A DNA stretch of 64,000 bases from Chthoniobacter sp. (GCA_021414005.1 JAIOPH010000004.1:1-64000), one strand, 5' to 3'; counted from the stretch's first letter, positions 9,132 through 17,624 are shown. Program-made: numbers and translations. The notes: generated from the letters alone by a model not told the origin.

Positions 9132-9363
9132 AGTCATCTCGAAACTGCAGGACATTTTTGACAACGTGTTCCTGGAGCCGGTGGAACTCACCCCGTTGTT
9201 GAGCGCCAAAGACGTGCCCGAATGGGATTCCCTCACCCACATTTCATTGATGGTCGCGGTTGAAAAAGCGTTCTCCGTCCGGTTTCGCGTCGGTGAAGTG
9301 GAAACCACCCGAAATGTCGGAGACTTTGCCGATTTGATTCTCAAGCGCTTGCAGGAGCCGTGA
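9118..9363 (+). CDS. Acyl carrier protein, dedicated to the FkbH-like enzyme
   Basis: An 81-residue acidic helical protein with the 4'-phosphopantetheine attachment motif 'PEWDSLTHISLMVAVE'; Ser38 is the expected attachment site. The length and the D-S-L motif are those of stand-alone acyl carrier proteins. The ATG at 9118 overlaps the end of the FkbH-like gene and its TGA overlaps the ATG of the next gene, so all three are likely translated together. It probably carries a glyceryl or derived hydroxyacyl group between FkbH, the MaoC/SDR enzymes further down and the MBOAT acyltransferase. It is clearly not the housekeeping fatty-acid ACP, given its location. Confidence 0.88.
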   Translation: MNQIEVISKLQDIFDNVFLEPVELTPLLSAKDVPEWDSLTHISLMVAVEKAFSVRFRVGEVETTRNVGDFADLILKRLQEP

Positions 9364-10493
9364 TGTCCCCGGCATTTTCCTCCCCAAAACAGGCCGGGGA
9401 ATTTGCGCTGCTTTTGCTGGCGATCCTCTTGCTTCCCGCTCTGGCATCCACGGCGTGGCTGCCTCCCCGCGAGCAAATTTACTCATCCGTTCCGTGGATG
9501 CGCGGCCCTTATCCCTACCTTCATCAGCAAATATTCGAGGAGAAGGCGGATATCGACATTGCCTTTGCAGGCTCGTCGTTCATCTGGTTTGGCATTGACA
9601 CTCCGTACGTTCAGCAAGAATTGAGCGTCAAACTCGGACGGCAAGCAGTCGTCCGTTCCATAAACTGGCCTTTCCCTGGATTCGACGCGCTCTATTTCAT
9701 CGCCCAAGATCTGCTGCAAAACCGAAAAGTCCGCATGTTAGTCATTTATGATGACTATCTCGGACGTGATACTCCTGAGTATCGCGAACAGGATGCCCCC
9801 CATTCCATGAGCCCCCGTCTGTTTCGATTCGCGGATAATTCCGAAGTGCTTGCCGGCATGCCGATCCAATCAAAGGCGGCCTACTATTTTGGCGCGGTTC
9901 TTGGGATGCCGCGCAATCTTCTCAGCTTGTGCCGGACGAACCTCGAAGCCGATTTGTCTTCAGCCAATAGAGCATATTGGGAAAACACTTACAATGCCTC
10001 GGATCCAGCCAAGAGACTGGGTTCCATGTATGCCCGACTCGGATTTGACGCCGATCGTTACAATCCCAAGTTCACGGAATACACGCCGCACGCCGCGGCA
10101 CAATCATCGGATGCGTGCGTTTTCTCACCGGCGACGAAGGCGCTATTTCGATTCCAAGGGCACCCGACACCTGTTTCGCAACTGCAATTTGCCCGGAAAA
10201 TCACTAAACTGGCTAAGAAGCACGGAACCAAGGTAGTCTGGCTGCACCTGCCGGTGATTGGCGAAATGGGCTCGTCTGTCATCGAAGAGCGGGAGTTCTG
10301 GCCGGATGCATTGCACGCTGATCTGATGATGGCAGGCATTCCTCCTGCCAGGTTCTTCCAAGGAATGACCGCTGAAGACGCCCGCAAGCTGTTTTTCATT
10401 TCAAATCACCTTAATCAAAACGGCCAGAAATATTTTACCCCGCTTATCACGCCAACCTTGCTCGAACTCTATGACGCGCCATTCAAGCCGTGA
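9363..10493 (+). CDS. SGNH-like (DltD/AlgJ-type) membrane-anchored protein, MBOAT partner
   Basis: A 376-residue protein with one N-terminal membrane segment (LLLLAILLLPALASTAWL) and a probably periplasmic remainder. 'IAFAGSSFIWFG' around residues 67-78 resembles the block I Gly-x-Ser-x-x of SGNH enzymes (Ser71/Ser72), 'VIYDDYL' follows a Rossmann-like strand, and 'ISNHLNQNG' near residues 346-354 resembles block V with His349. Members of this superfamily (for example DltD, AlgX/AlgJ) act outside the membrane together with an MBOAT protein to place acyl groups on polymers. The MBOAT gene follows 111 bases downstream. A classical catalytic Asp before the His is not evident (Asn is there), so it may be a catalytic variant or a binding protein. 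Confidence 0.65.
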   Translation: MSPAFSSPKQAGEFALLLLAILLLPALASTAWLPPREQIYSSVPWMRGPYPYLHQQIFEEKADIDIAFAGSSFIWFGIDTPYVQQELSVKLGRQAVVRSINWPFPGFDALYFIAQDLLQNRKVRMLVIYDDYLGRDTPEYREQDAPHSMSPRLFRFADNSEVLAGMPIQSKAAYYFGAVLGMPRNLLSLCRTNLEADLSSANRAYWENTYNASDPAKRLGSMYARLGFDADRYNPKFTEYTPHAAAQSSDACVFSPATKALFRFQGHPTPVSQLQFARKITKLAKKHGTKVVWLHLPVIGEMGSSVIEEREFWPDALHADLMMAGIPPARFFQGMTAEDARKLFFISNHLNQNGQKYFTPLITPTLLELYDAPFKP

Positions 10494-10602
10494 ACGGATC
10501 ATCTATGCGCTGGTAATAGTGTTGTCGGCGATAGCCTTAGCGCTTGTGATTGCTTCACCGCCCAGCTTTTTGGAAAGCAAGGTGGTTTACCAAGCATTTT
10601 AG
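10471..10602 (+). CDS. 43-residue membrane microprotein between SGNH-like and MBOAT genes
   Basis: An open frame from ATG 10471 to TAG 10600-10602 encodes 43 residues: a basic N-terminus (MTRHSSRERI), one hydrophobic segment (IYALVIVLSAIALALVIASP) and a polar tail ending in KVVYQAF. It begins 23 bases inside the end of the SGNH-like gene and stops two bases before the ATG of the MBOAT gene, so it fills an otherwise unexplained 111-base gap. That exact fit and the positive-inside single-pass topology argue for a real gene. Function is unknown. By analogy with small single-pass proteins beside MBOAT acyltransferases it may be an assembly partner; this is inference. Confidence 0.6.
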   Translation: MTRHSSRERIIYALVIVLSAIALALVIASPPSFLESKVVYQAF

Positions 10603-10604
10603 GC

Positions 10605-11843
10605 ATGCCTGTTCGATTTTTGATCGCGGGCCTCGTGATCTACATCCTCGCTTCCCGGTTCGTGTTGAGGCGGATCAAAGGGGTGTGGAGAGAGGCGACC
10701 TTTGCGCTGCTGAACATGGCGGGTTACTATGGTCTTTTCGTCCACGGCCGCGATGGCCGGTATGGAGCGGTCCTGACCGTCTATGTGCCGCTGATTTGCG
10801 TGCAATACGCGGCTCTCAGACTGTTTGCCGACGGGAAAGGCTGGAAGCCATTGCTGGCATTTTTTACCCCTATCCTTGCGCTGGCTTTCGTGCGTTATGT
10901 GCCGGCGTCATTTTATGCGGGATTCAAAGGGTCAATGCGGGCGACGCTACTCAAGGATCCGGGCTTTTCCATTGCCCCGTATTTCGTCGGACTCTCCTAT
11001 CTGGCCTTTCGTGCCAGTCATCTGGTGCTGGAAGTGCGCAATGGCGTGGTGGCAAAGCCGGGCTTCTGGTCATATCTTGGATTCTGCATGTTTGCACCGA
11101 CGATGGCCGTCGGTCCTATAAATTCGTTCAGTAACTTCCGTCGAGGGTTTGATGTCGCGCCGCCTGGAATCCCCATCGGACGGGCGATGCTCCGCGTCCT
11201 CGTCGGGGCCGTGAAATTCCTCTTTTTAGGAAGTTTCCTAAATCAAATTACCTATTCTGGGTTATTGTTGGACGACCACCTTCATCATTGGATTGATCTT
11301 CCGGTGGCCGCGGTGTGTTACTATCTATACCTTTACTGCAATTTCTCCGGCTTTTGTGACATGGCGGTCGGAGTCGCCGGGTTGGCGGGCATTCCTGTCC
11401 CGGAGAATTTTCAGGAACCTTTCGCGGCACGTAATGTGAAAGATTTTTGGAACCGCTGGCATATTACCCTGTCGCAGTACATGCGCGACGTGGTGTTTTC
11501 GCCGCTATCCAAAGTTCTCGCCCGCCAATTCGGTCCGGCGAATGTGAACCATGCGGTTGCGCTGACTATTGCAGTCGTATTTCTGCTGGTCGGGGTATGG
11601 CATGGCGTCGGCTGGAATTATGCCGCTTTCGGCGGGGCTCACGCTCTCGGCATGGTTGTGAATCACTACTATGCTGTTGGCTTGAAACGATGGCTCGGTT
11701 GGGAAGGTTTCAAGGCCTACAATGCAAATCGATTGATACACGCCGCCGCAGTGGCAGTGACTTTTAGTTACGTTGCAGCTAGTCTTTTTCTTTTCGCCAA
11801 CACCTTTTCGGAGATGCGGACGATTTTCTCCGTGTTACGATAA
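10605..11843 (+). CDS. MBOAT-family membrane-bound O-acyltransferase
   Basis: The 412-residue protein has many membrane segments and the family core: 'VKDFWNRWHITLSQYMRDVV' (the F-W-x-R-W-H signature) followed by 'VGVWHGVGWNYAAFGGAHA', in which His333 is the expected catalytic histidine. Family members such as DltB and AlgI pass an acyl group from a carrier through the membrane to a polymer or to a partner protein. The gene is preceded by the acyl carrier protein, SGNH-like protein and 43-aa microprotein, which fits acyl transfer onto the polysaccharide made by this cluster. It is slightly shorter than AlgI-type members (about 470-500 residues). It begins two bases after the microprotein stop. 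Confidence 0.88.
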   Translation: MPVRFLIAGLVIYILASRFVLRRIKGVWREATFALLNMAGYYGLFVHGRDGRYGAVLTVYVPLICVQYAALRLFADGKGWKPLLAFFTPILALAFVRYVPASFYAGFKGSMRATLLKDPGFSIAPYFVGLSYLAFRASHLVLEVRNGVVAKPGFWSYLGFCMFAPTMAVGPINSFSNFRRGFDVAPPGIPIGRAMLRVLVGAVKFLFLGSFLNQITYSGLLLDDHLHHWIDLPVAAVCYYLYLYCNFSGFCDMAVGVAGLAGIPVPENFQEPFAARNVKDFWNRWHITLSQYMRDVVFSPLSKVLARQFGPANVNHAVALTIAVVFLLVGVWHGVGWNYAAFGGAHALGMVVNHYYAVGLKRWLGWEGFKAYNANRLIHAAAVAVTFSYVAASLFLFANTFSEMRTIFSVLR

Positions 11844-11849
11844 TACGTA

Positions 11850-12293
11850 ATGAGTGAACCATCCAGCGAACCCCGCCATTTGGAGTATCAGGATATTTCC
11901 ATCGGAACAAAAGAGACACACGAATATGTTATTTCGCAGGACGTTTTTGAGGGTTTCCTCGAGGCATTTCACGACCATAGTCCGATTCACGTCGATGAAG
12001 CCTATGCGGTGGAATGCGGTTTCCCGGGCAAAGTGATGCATGGGACGTTGCTCAATGGTTTCCTTTCCCACTTCATCGGCATGGTGTTTCCTGGCAGGTT
12101 GAGTCTGCTACTCGCCGTCGATCTGCGATTTTCGCAACCCTCCTTTCTTGGCGACGTGATCCGGCTTGAAGCGGTGGTCGTCCAGAAACTGGATGCGCGC
12201 AAGGTCCTCGTGCTCGATACGATATTTACAAACCTGACAAGAGACTCTGTTGCCGCCCGTGGGCGGATTCAGGTGATGCTCAGGGACAGATGA
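11850..12293 (+). CDS. MaoC-like (R)-hydratase, hot-dog fold
   Basis: A 147-residue single hot-dog protein. 'FHDHSPIHVDEAYAVECGFPG' followed by 'KVMHGTL' is the hydratase motif with Asp42 and His47 as the catalytic pair (D-x4-H) and the conserved H-G-x-L. Known members add water to a 2-enoyl thioester, giving a (3R)-hydroxyacyl thioester, or the reverse. Its start codon lies six bases after the MBOAT stop and its TGA overlaps the ATG of the SDR gene. With an ACP, FkbH and an SDR in the same operon it probably alters the C3/hydroxyacyl group on the carrier. The exact substrate is not shown by the sequence. Confidence 0.85.
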   Translation: MSEPSSEPRHLEYQDISIGTKETHEYVISQDVFEGFLEAFHDHSPIHVDEAYAVECGFPGKVMHGTLLNGFLSHFIGMVFPGRLSLLLAVDLRFSQPSFLGDVIRLEAVVVQKLDARKVLVLDTIFTNLTRDSVAARGRIQVMLRDR

Positions 12294-13003
12294 TGAAACG
12301 CACCGTGATCATTTCCGGCGGAACCAAGGGGCTGGGTCGGGAAATTTCACTGGCCTTTGGTCGTGCGGGCTATTTTGCGGTGGTGCTTTACTCCGCCGAC
12401 GACTTGGCCGCTCGCGAGTTGGAGGTCGCCCTTGGTGCGGCAAAAACTGCCGGCTGCGTATTGCGTCACGATGCATGCTGCGAGGATGTCGCAATTTGGA
12501 ATCGGCCGGAAATCCAAGAGGCGGACAGTCTGACGCTCATTCACAACGCCTGCGCCCCATTTTCTCCTGCGCCGATGCATCACCTCCGCTGGCAAGACTT
12601 CGAAGCCAGTTTCAACGTGGCCGTAAAAGGGGGCTGGCGATGTTCGCAGGCTTTGCTGCGGATGATGCTAAGAAAAGGGCGCGGAACCATCGTGAATATC
12701 CTTACGTCCGCCCTAGAGGAAAATCCGCCTAAGGGATTCGGCGCCTATCTGACGGCAAAGCACGCCTTGCGGGGGTTCACTCTTGCGCTTGCGGCCGAAT
12801 ACGCGGGGCGAGGAGTGCGCGTCCTGAGCGCTTCGCCGGGCTTTATGAACACGCCGCTCACGGAGCGATGGGATTCGCGAGTGCGGGATTTGATTCAGTC
12901 CGCTTCCACCCGCATTACCAACCCGGCGGTTGCCGCCAAACGCCTGGTAGAGTTGGTGGAAAGCGAGACCGTCGCCGGCAACGGAGAGGATTATCCGATT
13001 TAA
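12290..13003 (+). CDS. Short-chain dehydrogenase/reductase (FabG-like ketoreductase)
   Basis: The 237-residue protein has the dinucleotide-binding motif G-G-T-K-G-L-G (residues 10-16) and the catalytic Tyr153-x3-Lys157 in 'FGAYLTAKHALRG', preceded by the serine of 'NILTSALEE'. 'VRVLSASPGFMNTPLTE' is the usual P-G loop after the active site. This is a complete classical SDR. It is the last gene of the block, overlapping the MaoC-like gene by four bases. Together with the hydratase and ACP it looks like a reductive pair for an acyl-ACP. The alternative is a nucleotide-sugar or sugar-ketone reductase, which context makes less likely. Confidence 0.82.
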   Translation: MMKRTVIISGGTKGLGREISLAFGRAGYFAVVLYSADDLAARELEVALGAAKTAGCVLRHDACCEDVAIWNRPEIQEADSLTLIHNACAPFSPAPMHHLRWQDFEASFNVAVKGGWRCSQALLRMMLRKGRGTIVNILTSALEENPPKGFGAYLTAKHALRGFTLALAAEYAGRGVRVLSASPGFMNTPLTERWDSRVRDLIQSASTRITNPAVAAKRLVELVESETVAGNGEDYPI

Positions 13004-13013
13004 CGGGATCGCT

Positions 13014-14195
13014 TCAATTCGACGGTCCGGAGACGGAGGTTTTGCCTTTGTGTGCGGCGTTTTTCATCGACTGCAGCCTTGAGTCCAGTTTGGCACACAG
13101 AGTTGTCCATGAAAACTCCCGTTCGATGATGGCTTGCATCTCGAGTGGGTCACGCGTCCGAAAGGAGCCGAGTCGGATTGCATCGCGCAAGGCGGCAGCC
13201 AGAGCGGTGGGGTCGTCGTAGGGGACGATGTTGCCGAAATGAGTCTTATCGAGGATGTCCTTTGCACCCCCGGCATTGGTGGCGATGATATAGTCTCCGA
13301 AATAAGCCGCCTCCATGATGGCGTGGCTGAACCCTTCCCAACGCGATGGCAGGCAAAAGATTGCGGATTGTGCGTAGAGGTTGCTGAGTAAAGTGCGGTC
13401 TTTGACGTATCCGAATAACACGACCCGCTCGCGAAGGTCGGAGTGGGTCTTGAAATAGCTGTCGAGGTAGCCTTGGAATTCCGGCTCAATCGGGCCGGCC
13501 AGGATGAGTTTCCAGTCGGGACAGTCGTTCGTGAACAGCGCGAATGCCTCCAAAAGAATGTCGCTGGCCTTTTGATAGGCGCCGATCCTCGCGGAAGTCA
13601 GAATCCAAGGTTTCTTAGCAGTGATGGGTTCGGTGGCTGGCGAGGCGATGTGGAAGCCATTGGGCAGATGCAGAATCCTATCCGCGAAAAATGGGTACTC
13701 TTCGCGAAGAGATCGAAGATGGTTGCAGTCCTCGACGCTGATCAGATCGATTTTTCTCCGGAGCATCCATCGCAAAAATTGCGTCTTAAGCGACGCTGTG
13801 AGGGTCTTGGGGCGGTTGACCAGCGACATCATGATGTGCGGGCTTGCATCGAGTTTGTAGTAGAGGATTCCTTTTGGATTCCGGAGCTTGTACAAGAACC
13901 CGAACACGAGATGGTCATTGCCCTGGAGGTGCTCGATGTGAAGTACGTCGATCGCGTGGCTGTTTTTGCAAAGGAAGAGGAGAACATCAATGACCTCGCC
14001 AAAGCGCTTTTTCAGAAAGGTAATCTTTGTGCCGGGAATCTCTGTGTGCCAAGTGTACTCGTCATTGCAATAGGTGAGGAGATGGGCGTCATAGCCGTGG
14101 CAAGTTGCAAGAATATGAGGAATGAATCCGAGGTCCTTGACCAGATCCAGGTTCATCGCCTGGGGGAAAACCACGAAATAGGTCGGTTTTTTCAC
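13014..14195 (-). CDS. Glycosyltransferase family 4
   Basis: A 393-residue GT-B protein. The C-terminal half shows 'ARIGAYQKASDILLEAFAL' and 'FCLPSRWEGFSHAIMEAA', with an E-x7-E type motif, then 'YIIATNAGGAKDIL'. The N-terminal half has 'FLKKRFGEVIDVLLFLCKN' and 'HIEHLQGNDHLVF', consistent with the acceptor-binding domain. It converges with the SDR gene (10-base gap) and is the last gene of a minus-strand block of methyltransferases and glycosyltransferases. Donor and acceptor cannot be assigned. Confidence 0.82.
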   Translation of the reverse strand: MKKPTYFVVFPQAMNLDLVKDLGFIPHILATCHGYDAHLLTYCNDEYTWHTEIPGTKITFLKKRFGEVIDVLLFLCKNSHAIDVLHIEHLQGNDHLVFGFLYKLRNPKGILYYKLDASPHIMMSLVNRPKTLTASLKTQFLRWMLRRKIDLISVEDCNHLRSLREEYPFFADRILHLPNGFHIASPATEPITAKKPWILTSARIGAYQKASDILLEAFALFTNDCPDWKLILAGPIEPEFQGYLDSYFKTHSDLRERVVLFGYVKDRTLLSNLYAQSAIFCLPSRWEGFSHAIMEAAYFGDYIIATNAGGAKDILDKTHFGNIVPYDDPTALAAALRDAIRLGSFRTRDPLEMQAIIEREFSWTTLCAKLDSRLQSMKNAAHKGKTSVSGPSN

Positions 14196-14256
14196 TCAGG
14201 GTATCGAACTTTTCTTCCACCCGCATGCACAGGATTACCGGCGGAGGACGGATGGT

Positions 14257-14985
14257 TCAAGCCATCCAATGCACAAGCCCGGTGCCCGACCAATGGCCAA
14301 ACGAAGTCAGATCCAACTTGGGTTTCTGAATGCCACGCCAGATCGCCAGCATATTCCAGACGCGGATGTCGTCGAAGATCATGAGCGGCGCCTTGGTGAA
14401 GGCTACGCGCGAAAGGTTCTCCAAGAATTTGTGTTCGAAAACGCCATCCTTGGGACCATCCACAAAAAAGACATCAGCCTGTCGGAAGAGTTCGGCGTGT
14501 TGATCCATGACGTTGGGATCGCCGACATCTCCTATAATCTGCTTCAGGGCACCCGAAGCAAAATCCTCCGACTTCAAGCAGGTCCCGGAGATGGACTGCC
14601 AAGGGAAAATGTCGAATGTTGAAAGCTGGGCACCCGCAGGCAGATGCTCGCACATGGCCAGCGCGGAAAGACCGGTGAACGTGCCAATCTCGACAACGGT
14701 CATTGGTTGTAATTCATCGAGTATGCCGCCGAGCAGTTTATAGTGCTCGCCGGGCCAAACATCGGGGTAGTGGGGCGTTGACGTCATGCGGGCGCTGACG
14801 CTGGCCATTGAAATCTCGCGCGCTCGTTGAACCGATTTCAGCGCTAAATCAAATAAAAACTTGTCCGGCTGTCCCGGGTTGTCGTCGGCCGAGGCAATGG
14901 TGGAGTATTCGACGTGTCGGGCGGCGAAGGGGAATTGCGGCTTTCCCATGTGTTTGATGCGGTCGAGCAACGGGCGGAGTTTCAT
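14257..14985 (-). CDS. Class I SAM-dependent O-methyltransferase (MT-24 type)
   Basis: A 242-residue protein with the SAM-binding loop 'TVVEIGTFTGLSALAM', then 'QLSTFDIFPWQSI' and 'ADVFFVDGPKDGVFE', followed by 'PLMIFDDIRVWNMLAIW'. This series of motifs is that of class-I O-methyltransferases with a D-D metal-binding pair (catechol-O-methyltransferase-like superfamily). It lies in a block with two FkbM methyltransferases and GT genes, so methylation of a glycan is the likely job. The acceptor is not predictable. Confidence 0.78.
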   Translation of the reverse strand: MKLRPLLDRIKHMGKPQFPFAARHVEYSTIASADDNPGQPDKFLFDLALKSVQRAREISMASVSARMTSTPHYPDVWPGEHYKLLGGILDELQPMTVVEIGTFTGLSALAMCEHLPAGAQLSTFDIFPWQSISGTCLKSEDFASGALKQIIGDVGDPNVMDQHAELFRQADVFFVDGPKDGVFEHKFLENLSRVAFTKAPLMIFDDIRVWNMLAIWRGIQKPKLDLTSFGHWSGTGLVHWMA

Positions 14986-15057
14986 GGTTTCAAGATTGAG
15001 CCGCTTTCTTCGGCTGAGGCAAGTTTCAATGTCGAAAACCGCGACTCGAAAGAAGGG

Positions 15058-15726
15058 TCATTCTTTGAGAAACGTATGGTCCCAATCCTTTCGATGAATC
15101 AATCGGTAGCCAATTTTTCTGAGAGCAAGGATCGCACCAATAGTTTGTGAGCGGGTGATACCAGCGATGATCGAGTGATGAAATTCGACACAAATTTGGC
15201 GGACCGCTATCCCACTCTGGCAGATCTGCGTCAAGACCCCATATTCAAATCCCTCAATGTCCATTTTGAGCAAATCAATGGAAGAGTGTCCATGGTTACG
15301 CATGATCGTCGGCAAACTCCAACATGGAACCGTCAAGATCCTTTCGGATGATGACGTCATAAAGTACGAATCTCCGGTAGGGTCATCTGGAACACCCAAA
15401 GTAATTGTCCCATCCCTATCCGAAAGCCCGGCTTGTTCAAATTTCAGTTTCGGATGTTGATTGTCCGGATGGCTCATCGTCTGAACTCCCGTCGGTGAAG
15501 GATCAAGCAGGATGACCTCACAGCCATACTCTTGAACCAACTGCTTTTCAAAGGAGATGTCGTCGCCAACACCCGCACTATAAACAACGCTTTTTGGGGT
15601 CAAAGTCGATGGATCAATCGTCCAAGTCCATTTGTCGCCCAATGTTACGGTTTTGTGGTTACGAGAAGAGATCGCTGCGTAAAAGAGCGAATGACGGAGG
15701 TCCTTAATTGAACGAATGAGATTCAC
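15058..15726 (-). CDS. FkbM family methyltransferase
   Basis: A 222-residue protein with 'SVVYSAGVGDDISFEKQLV' (SAM-binding G-x-G), 'GCEVILLDPSPTGV' and the hallmark 'IDLLKMDIEGFEYGVL' (residues around 145-160), which is diagnostic of FkbM. Family role: SAM-dependent O-methylation, often of sugars or polyketides. It is the third gene from the 3' end of the minus-strand operon; a second FkbM protein lies at 16797. The two share the D-I-E-G-x-E motif but otherwise look diverged, suggesting different acceptor positions. Confidence 0.85.
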   Translation of the reverse strand: MNLIRSIKDLRHSLFYAAISSRNHKTVTLGDKWTWTIDPSTLTPKSVVYSAGVGDDISFEKQLVQEYGCEVILLDPSPTGVQTMSHPDNQHPKLKFEQAGLSDRDGTITLGVPDDPTGDSYFMTSSSERILTVPCWSLPTIMRNHGHSSIDLLKMDIEGFEYGVLTQICQSGIAVRQICVEFHHSIIAGITRSQTIGAILALRKIGYRLIHRKDWDHTFLKE

Positions 15727-15791
15727 GGAGAAGAAGCCTTAGAGGCGTTGTGCGCGTCAAGGAGTTTGGAGTTGTTCGCCGACTCGAATTG

Positions 15792-16778
15792 CTAATTTTT
15801 GAGTTGAACCTGTCGATCACGTTCTTGTCGGACCAAAGCGTAATCAGCACGGCGGCGGCGAATGGTGGCTGGAAGATTGAACAGGTTCCAACTCAAACAG
15901 TAGAGATCAAGCCCGAGATTTGCCAGCACGTTGCGTGGCCGCAGCCGGGCGATCGTGACGTCTGCCGTATTTCCCCGATAGAAGGGCCAGCACCCGACGT
16001 AAAAAATATGCAGAATCGCTTTAATTTGCCGGAGCGGCCTGTCGTGCTTGATCGTCAGGCGCATGCTGTTGCGGATCGCGAGATAGGCCGCGCGCAGGCG
16101 GTAACGGGAAAACGTACCGGACGAGTGGTGCCAGACGGGAACATTGGTTGCTGCGCGCGCAAATCCGGCGGCCTCGGCCCGAATTTCCAAATCTGTCTCC
16201 TCACAGTACGCCCAATAGGCTTCGTCAATCGTGCCGATCCGGGGAAAAATCTCCGTATCCACAAAGAGTGCCATGCCTGAGAGAAATTCGTTCGTCCTCC
16301 AGAATTTAATGCCCTGCCATCGCGCACAAGCCTTGTCGTATTCTTCGAGCGGAGTGGGAATCACGTCGCCGAAAACCGTTCCACTGACGAAGGCCACGTC
16401 GGGCAATGCCTCAAACGCAGCCACTGCGGCGGTGATCCATTGAGGGTGGACCCGGATGTCATTATTTGCCAACACCACGTATCGCGCGCCATTCTCTATG
16501 GCATAGGCAATGCCGGCATTGTTGCCACCCGCCCACCCGAGGTTGTTTCCAGTCTGCAGGACTTCAATATTGGGAAAACTTGTCTGCAAAAAATCCAGCG
16601 AATCATCCGTCGAGGCATTGTCCACCAACAAGACCCGGAAATTTTGGTAATCGCTTGCCGCGATACTGGGGAGACAATATTCCAAATGCATTCGCCCATT
16701 ATAATTCAGCACGATGACGTAAACCAAGGGAGCAGTTTTTGAATAAGCTTCGGAAACGGTCGTCATTCTTGAATCCAT
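15792..16778 (-). CDS. Glycosyltransferase family 2 (rhamnosyltransferase-like)
   Basis: The 328-residue protein starts its GT-A domain with 'VIVLNYNGRMHLEYCLPSI' and 'LLVDNASTDDS', and continues with 'GNNLGWAGGNNAGIAYA' and 'ARYVVLANNDIRVHPQW', the nucleotide/metal-binding N-N-D variant of the DxD motif. 'GMALFVDTEIF' and 'YCEETDLEIRAEAAGFA' give the catalytic E-D region. This is the WbbL-type GT2 layout (rhamnosyltransferase-like). It works in the cytoplasm on a lipid-linked glycan. It sits between two FkbM methyltransferase genes. Confidence 0.85.
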   Translation of the reverse strand: MDSRMTTVSEAYSKTAPLVYVIVLNYNGRMHLEYCLPSIAASDYQNFRVLLVDNASTDDSLDFLQTSFPNIEVLQTGNNLGWAGGNNAGIAYAIENGARYVVLANNDIRVHPQWITAAVAAFEALPDVAFVSGTVFGDVIPTPLEEYDKACARWQGIKFWRTNEFLSGMALFVDTEIFPRIGTIDEAYWAYCEETDLEIRAEAAGFARAATNVPVWHHSSGTFSRYRLRAAYLAIRNSMRLTIKHDRPLRQIKAILHIFYVGCWPFYRGNTADVTIARLRPRNVLANLGLDLYCLSWNLFNLPATIRRRRADYALVRQERDRQVQLKN

Positions 16779-16796
16779 ACTTTGCTGATCATCACT

Positions 16797-17624
16797 TTAG
16801 CGCGGCTTTGCGGTGCTCTTAATGCCGATTACCTGCTCTGCTTTCCAAGGAAGTTCGCGGCGAATGAGAACAAGACATTCTCCAATGGCTACTCCCGTCC
16901 ACGCGGACTCCCGCAGTCTTTCAAAAATCAATTGCAAGGTTCCAGGGCGTTCTGAATCCGGCACCTCGAACACCAAGGACTGCACCGAATTGAGCCACTG
17001 GGTGTTGGTTTTGAAGAGATCGTATTCCGCACCTTCAATATCAAGTTTCAGTATATCGATTTGGGACCATCCCCGTTGCTTCATTAGCGAAGGAATTGAC
17101 AACGCCCTGACCTTGATACCCTGTTGGCTTTCTGCGGTTACAGACGACGCTTCCGGGTTTCCGCCTTCGTGTTTGCAAAGCGTTAGCTCGGTATCCTCGT
17201 GCCATACGGCTCCTTCGACAACGGTTGTCAACGGGTCTGGCGCAAACGATTTTTTGAGCACTTCGGCATTGTCTGGGTCGGCCTCGACGGCAATGATCTC
17301 GGCATCCGGATAATGCATTCGGAAGCGGGCCGTTTCGTCGCCAATATTCGCGCCGCAGTCGAGAATTGTCCTGATGGGCAAGTCGGACGTGTCCTGAATG
17401 TAAAAGCCCTCCTTATAGAAATGAGACAACACTCCGAGATCTGTTTTGCCGCGAAAAGTGAAATTGACCTTGCGACCGGGGAGGGAGGTCCGAAAAAGCA
17501 ACGTTCGAGAACTCTGCGTGGATCCCACGCGAACGGTCATCAACAGGGCATTGCGCCACCCATAATTGCGCAGACAAAAGAAGAACTGCCACAGCTTTAG
17601 AATTTTACTTTCGAAGTATGACAT
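16797..17624 (-). CDS. FkbM family methyltransferase (second copy)
   Basis: From ATG 17622-17624 the product is 275 residues; a GTG eight codons upstream is an alternative start. SAM-binding motif 'TILDCGANIGDETARF', then 'AEIIAVEADPDNAEVL', and the diagnostic 'IDILKLDIEGAEYDLF'. This is a complete FkbM methyltransferase. It follows the asparagine-synthetase-like gene by 73 bases in the same direction, as the second gene of the operon. Glycan O-methylation is the likely role from context. Confidence 0.85.
   Translation of the reverse strand: MSYFESKILKLWQFFFCLRNYGWRNALLMTVRVGSTQSSRTLLFRTSLPGRKVNFTFRGKTDLGVLSHFYKEGFYIQDTSDLPIRTILDCGANIGDETARFRMHYPDAEIIAVEADPDNAEVLKKSFAPDPLTTVVEGAVWHEDTELTLCKHEGGNPEASSVTAESQQGIKVRALSIPSLMKQRGWSQIDILKLDIEGAEYDLFKTNTQWLNSVQSLVFEVPDSERPGTLQLIFERLRESAWTGVAIGECLVLIRRELPWKAEQVIGIKSTAKPR

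Noticed and set aside
13443..14384. A 313-codon plus-strand frame opposite the GT4 at 13014
   Set aside because: Antisense shadow without domain features; the minus-strand frame has clear GT4 motifs.
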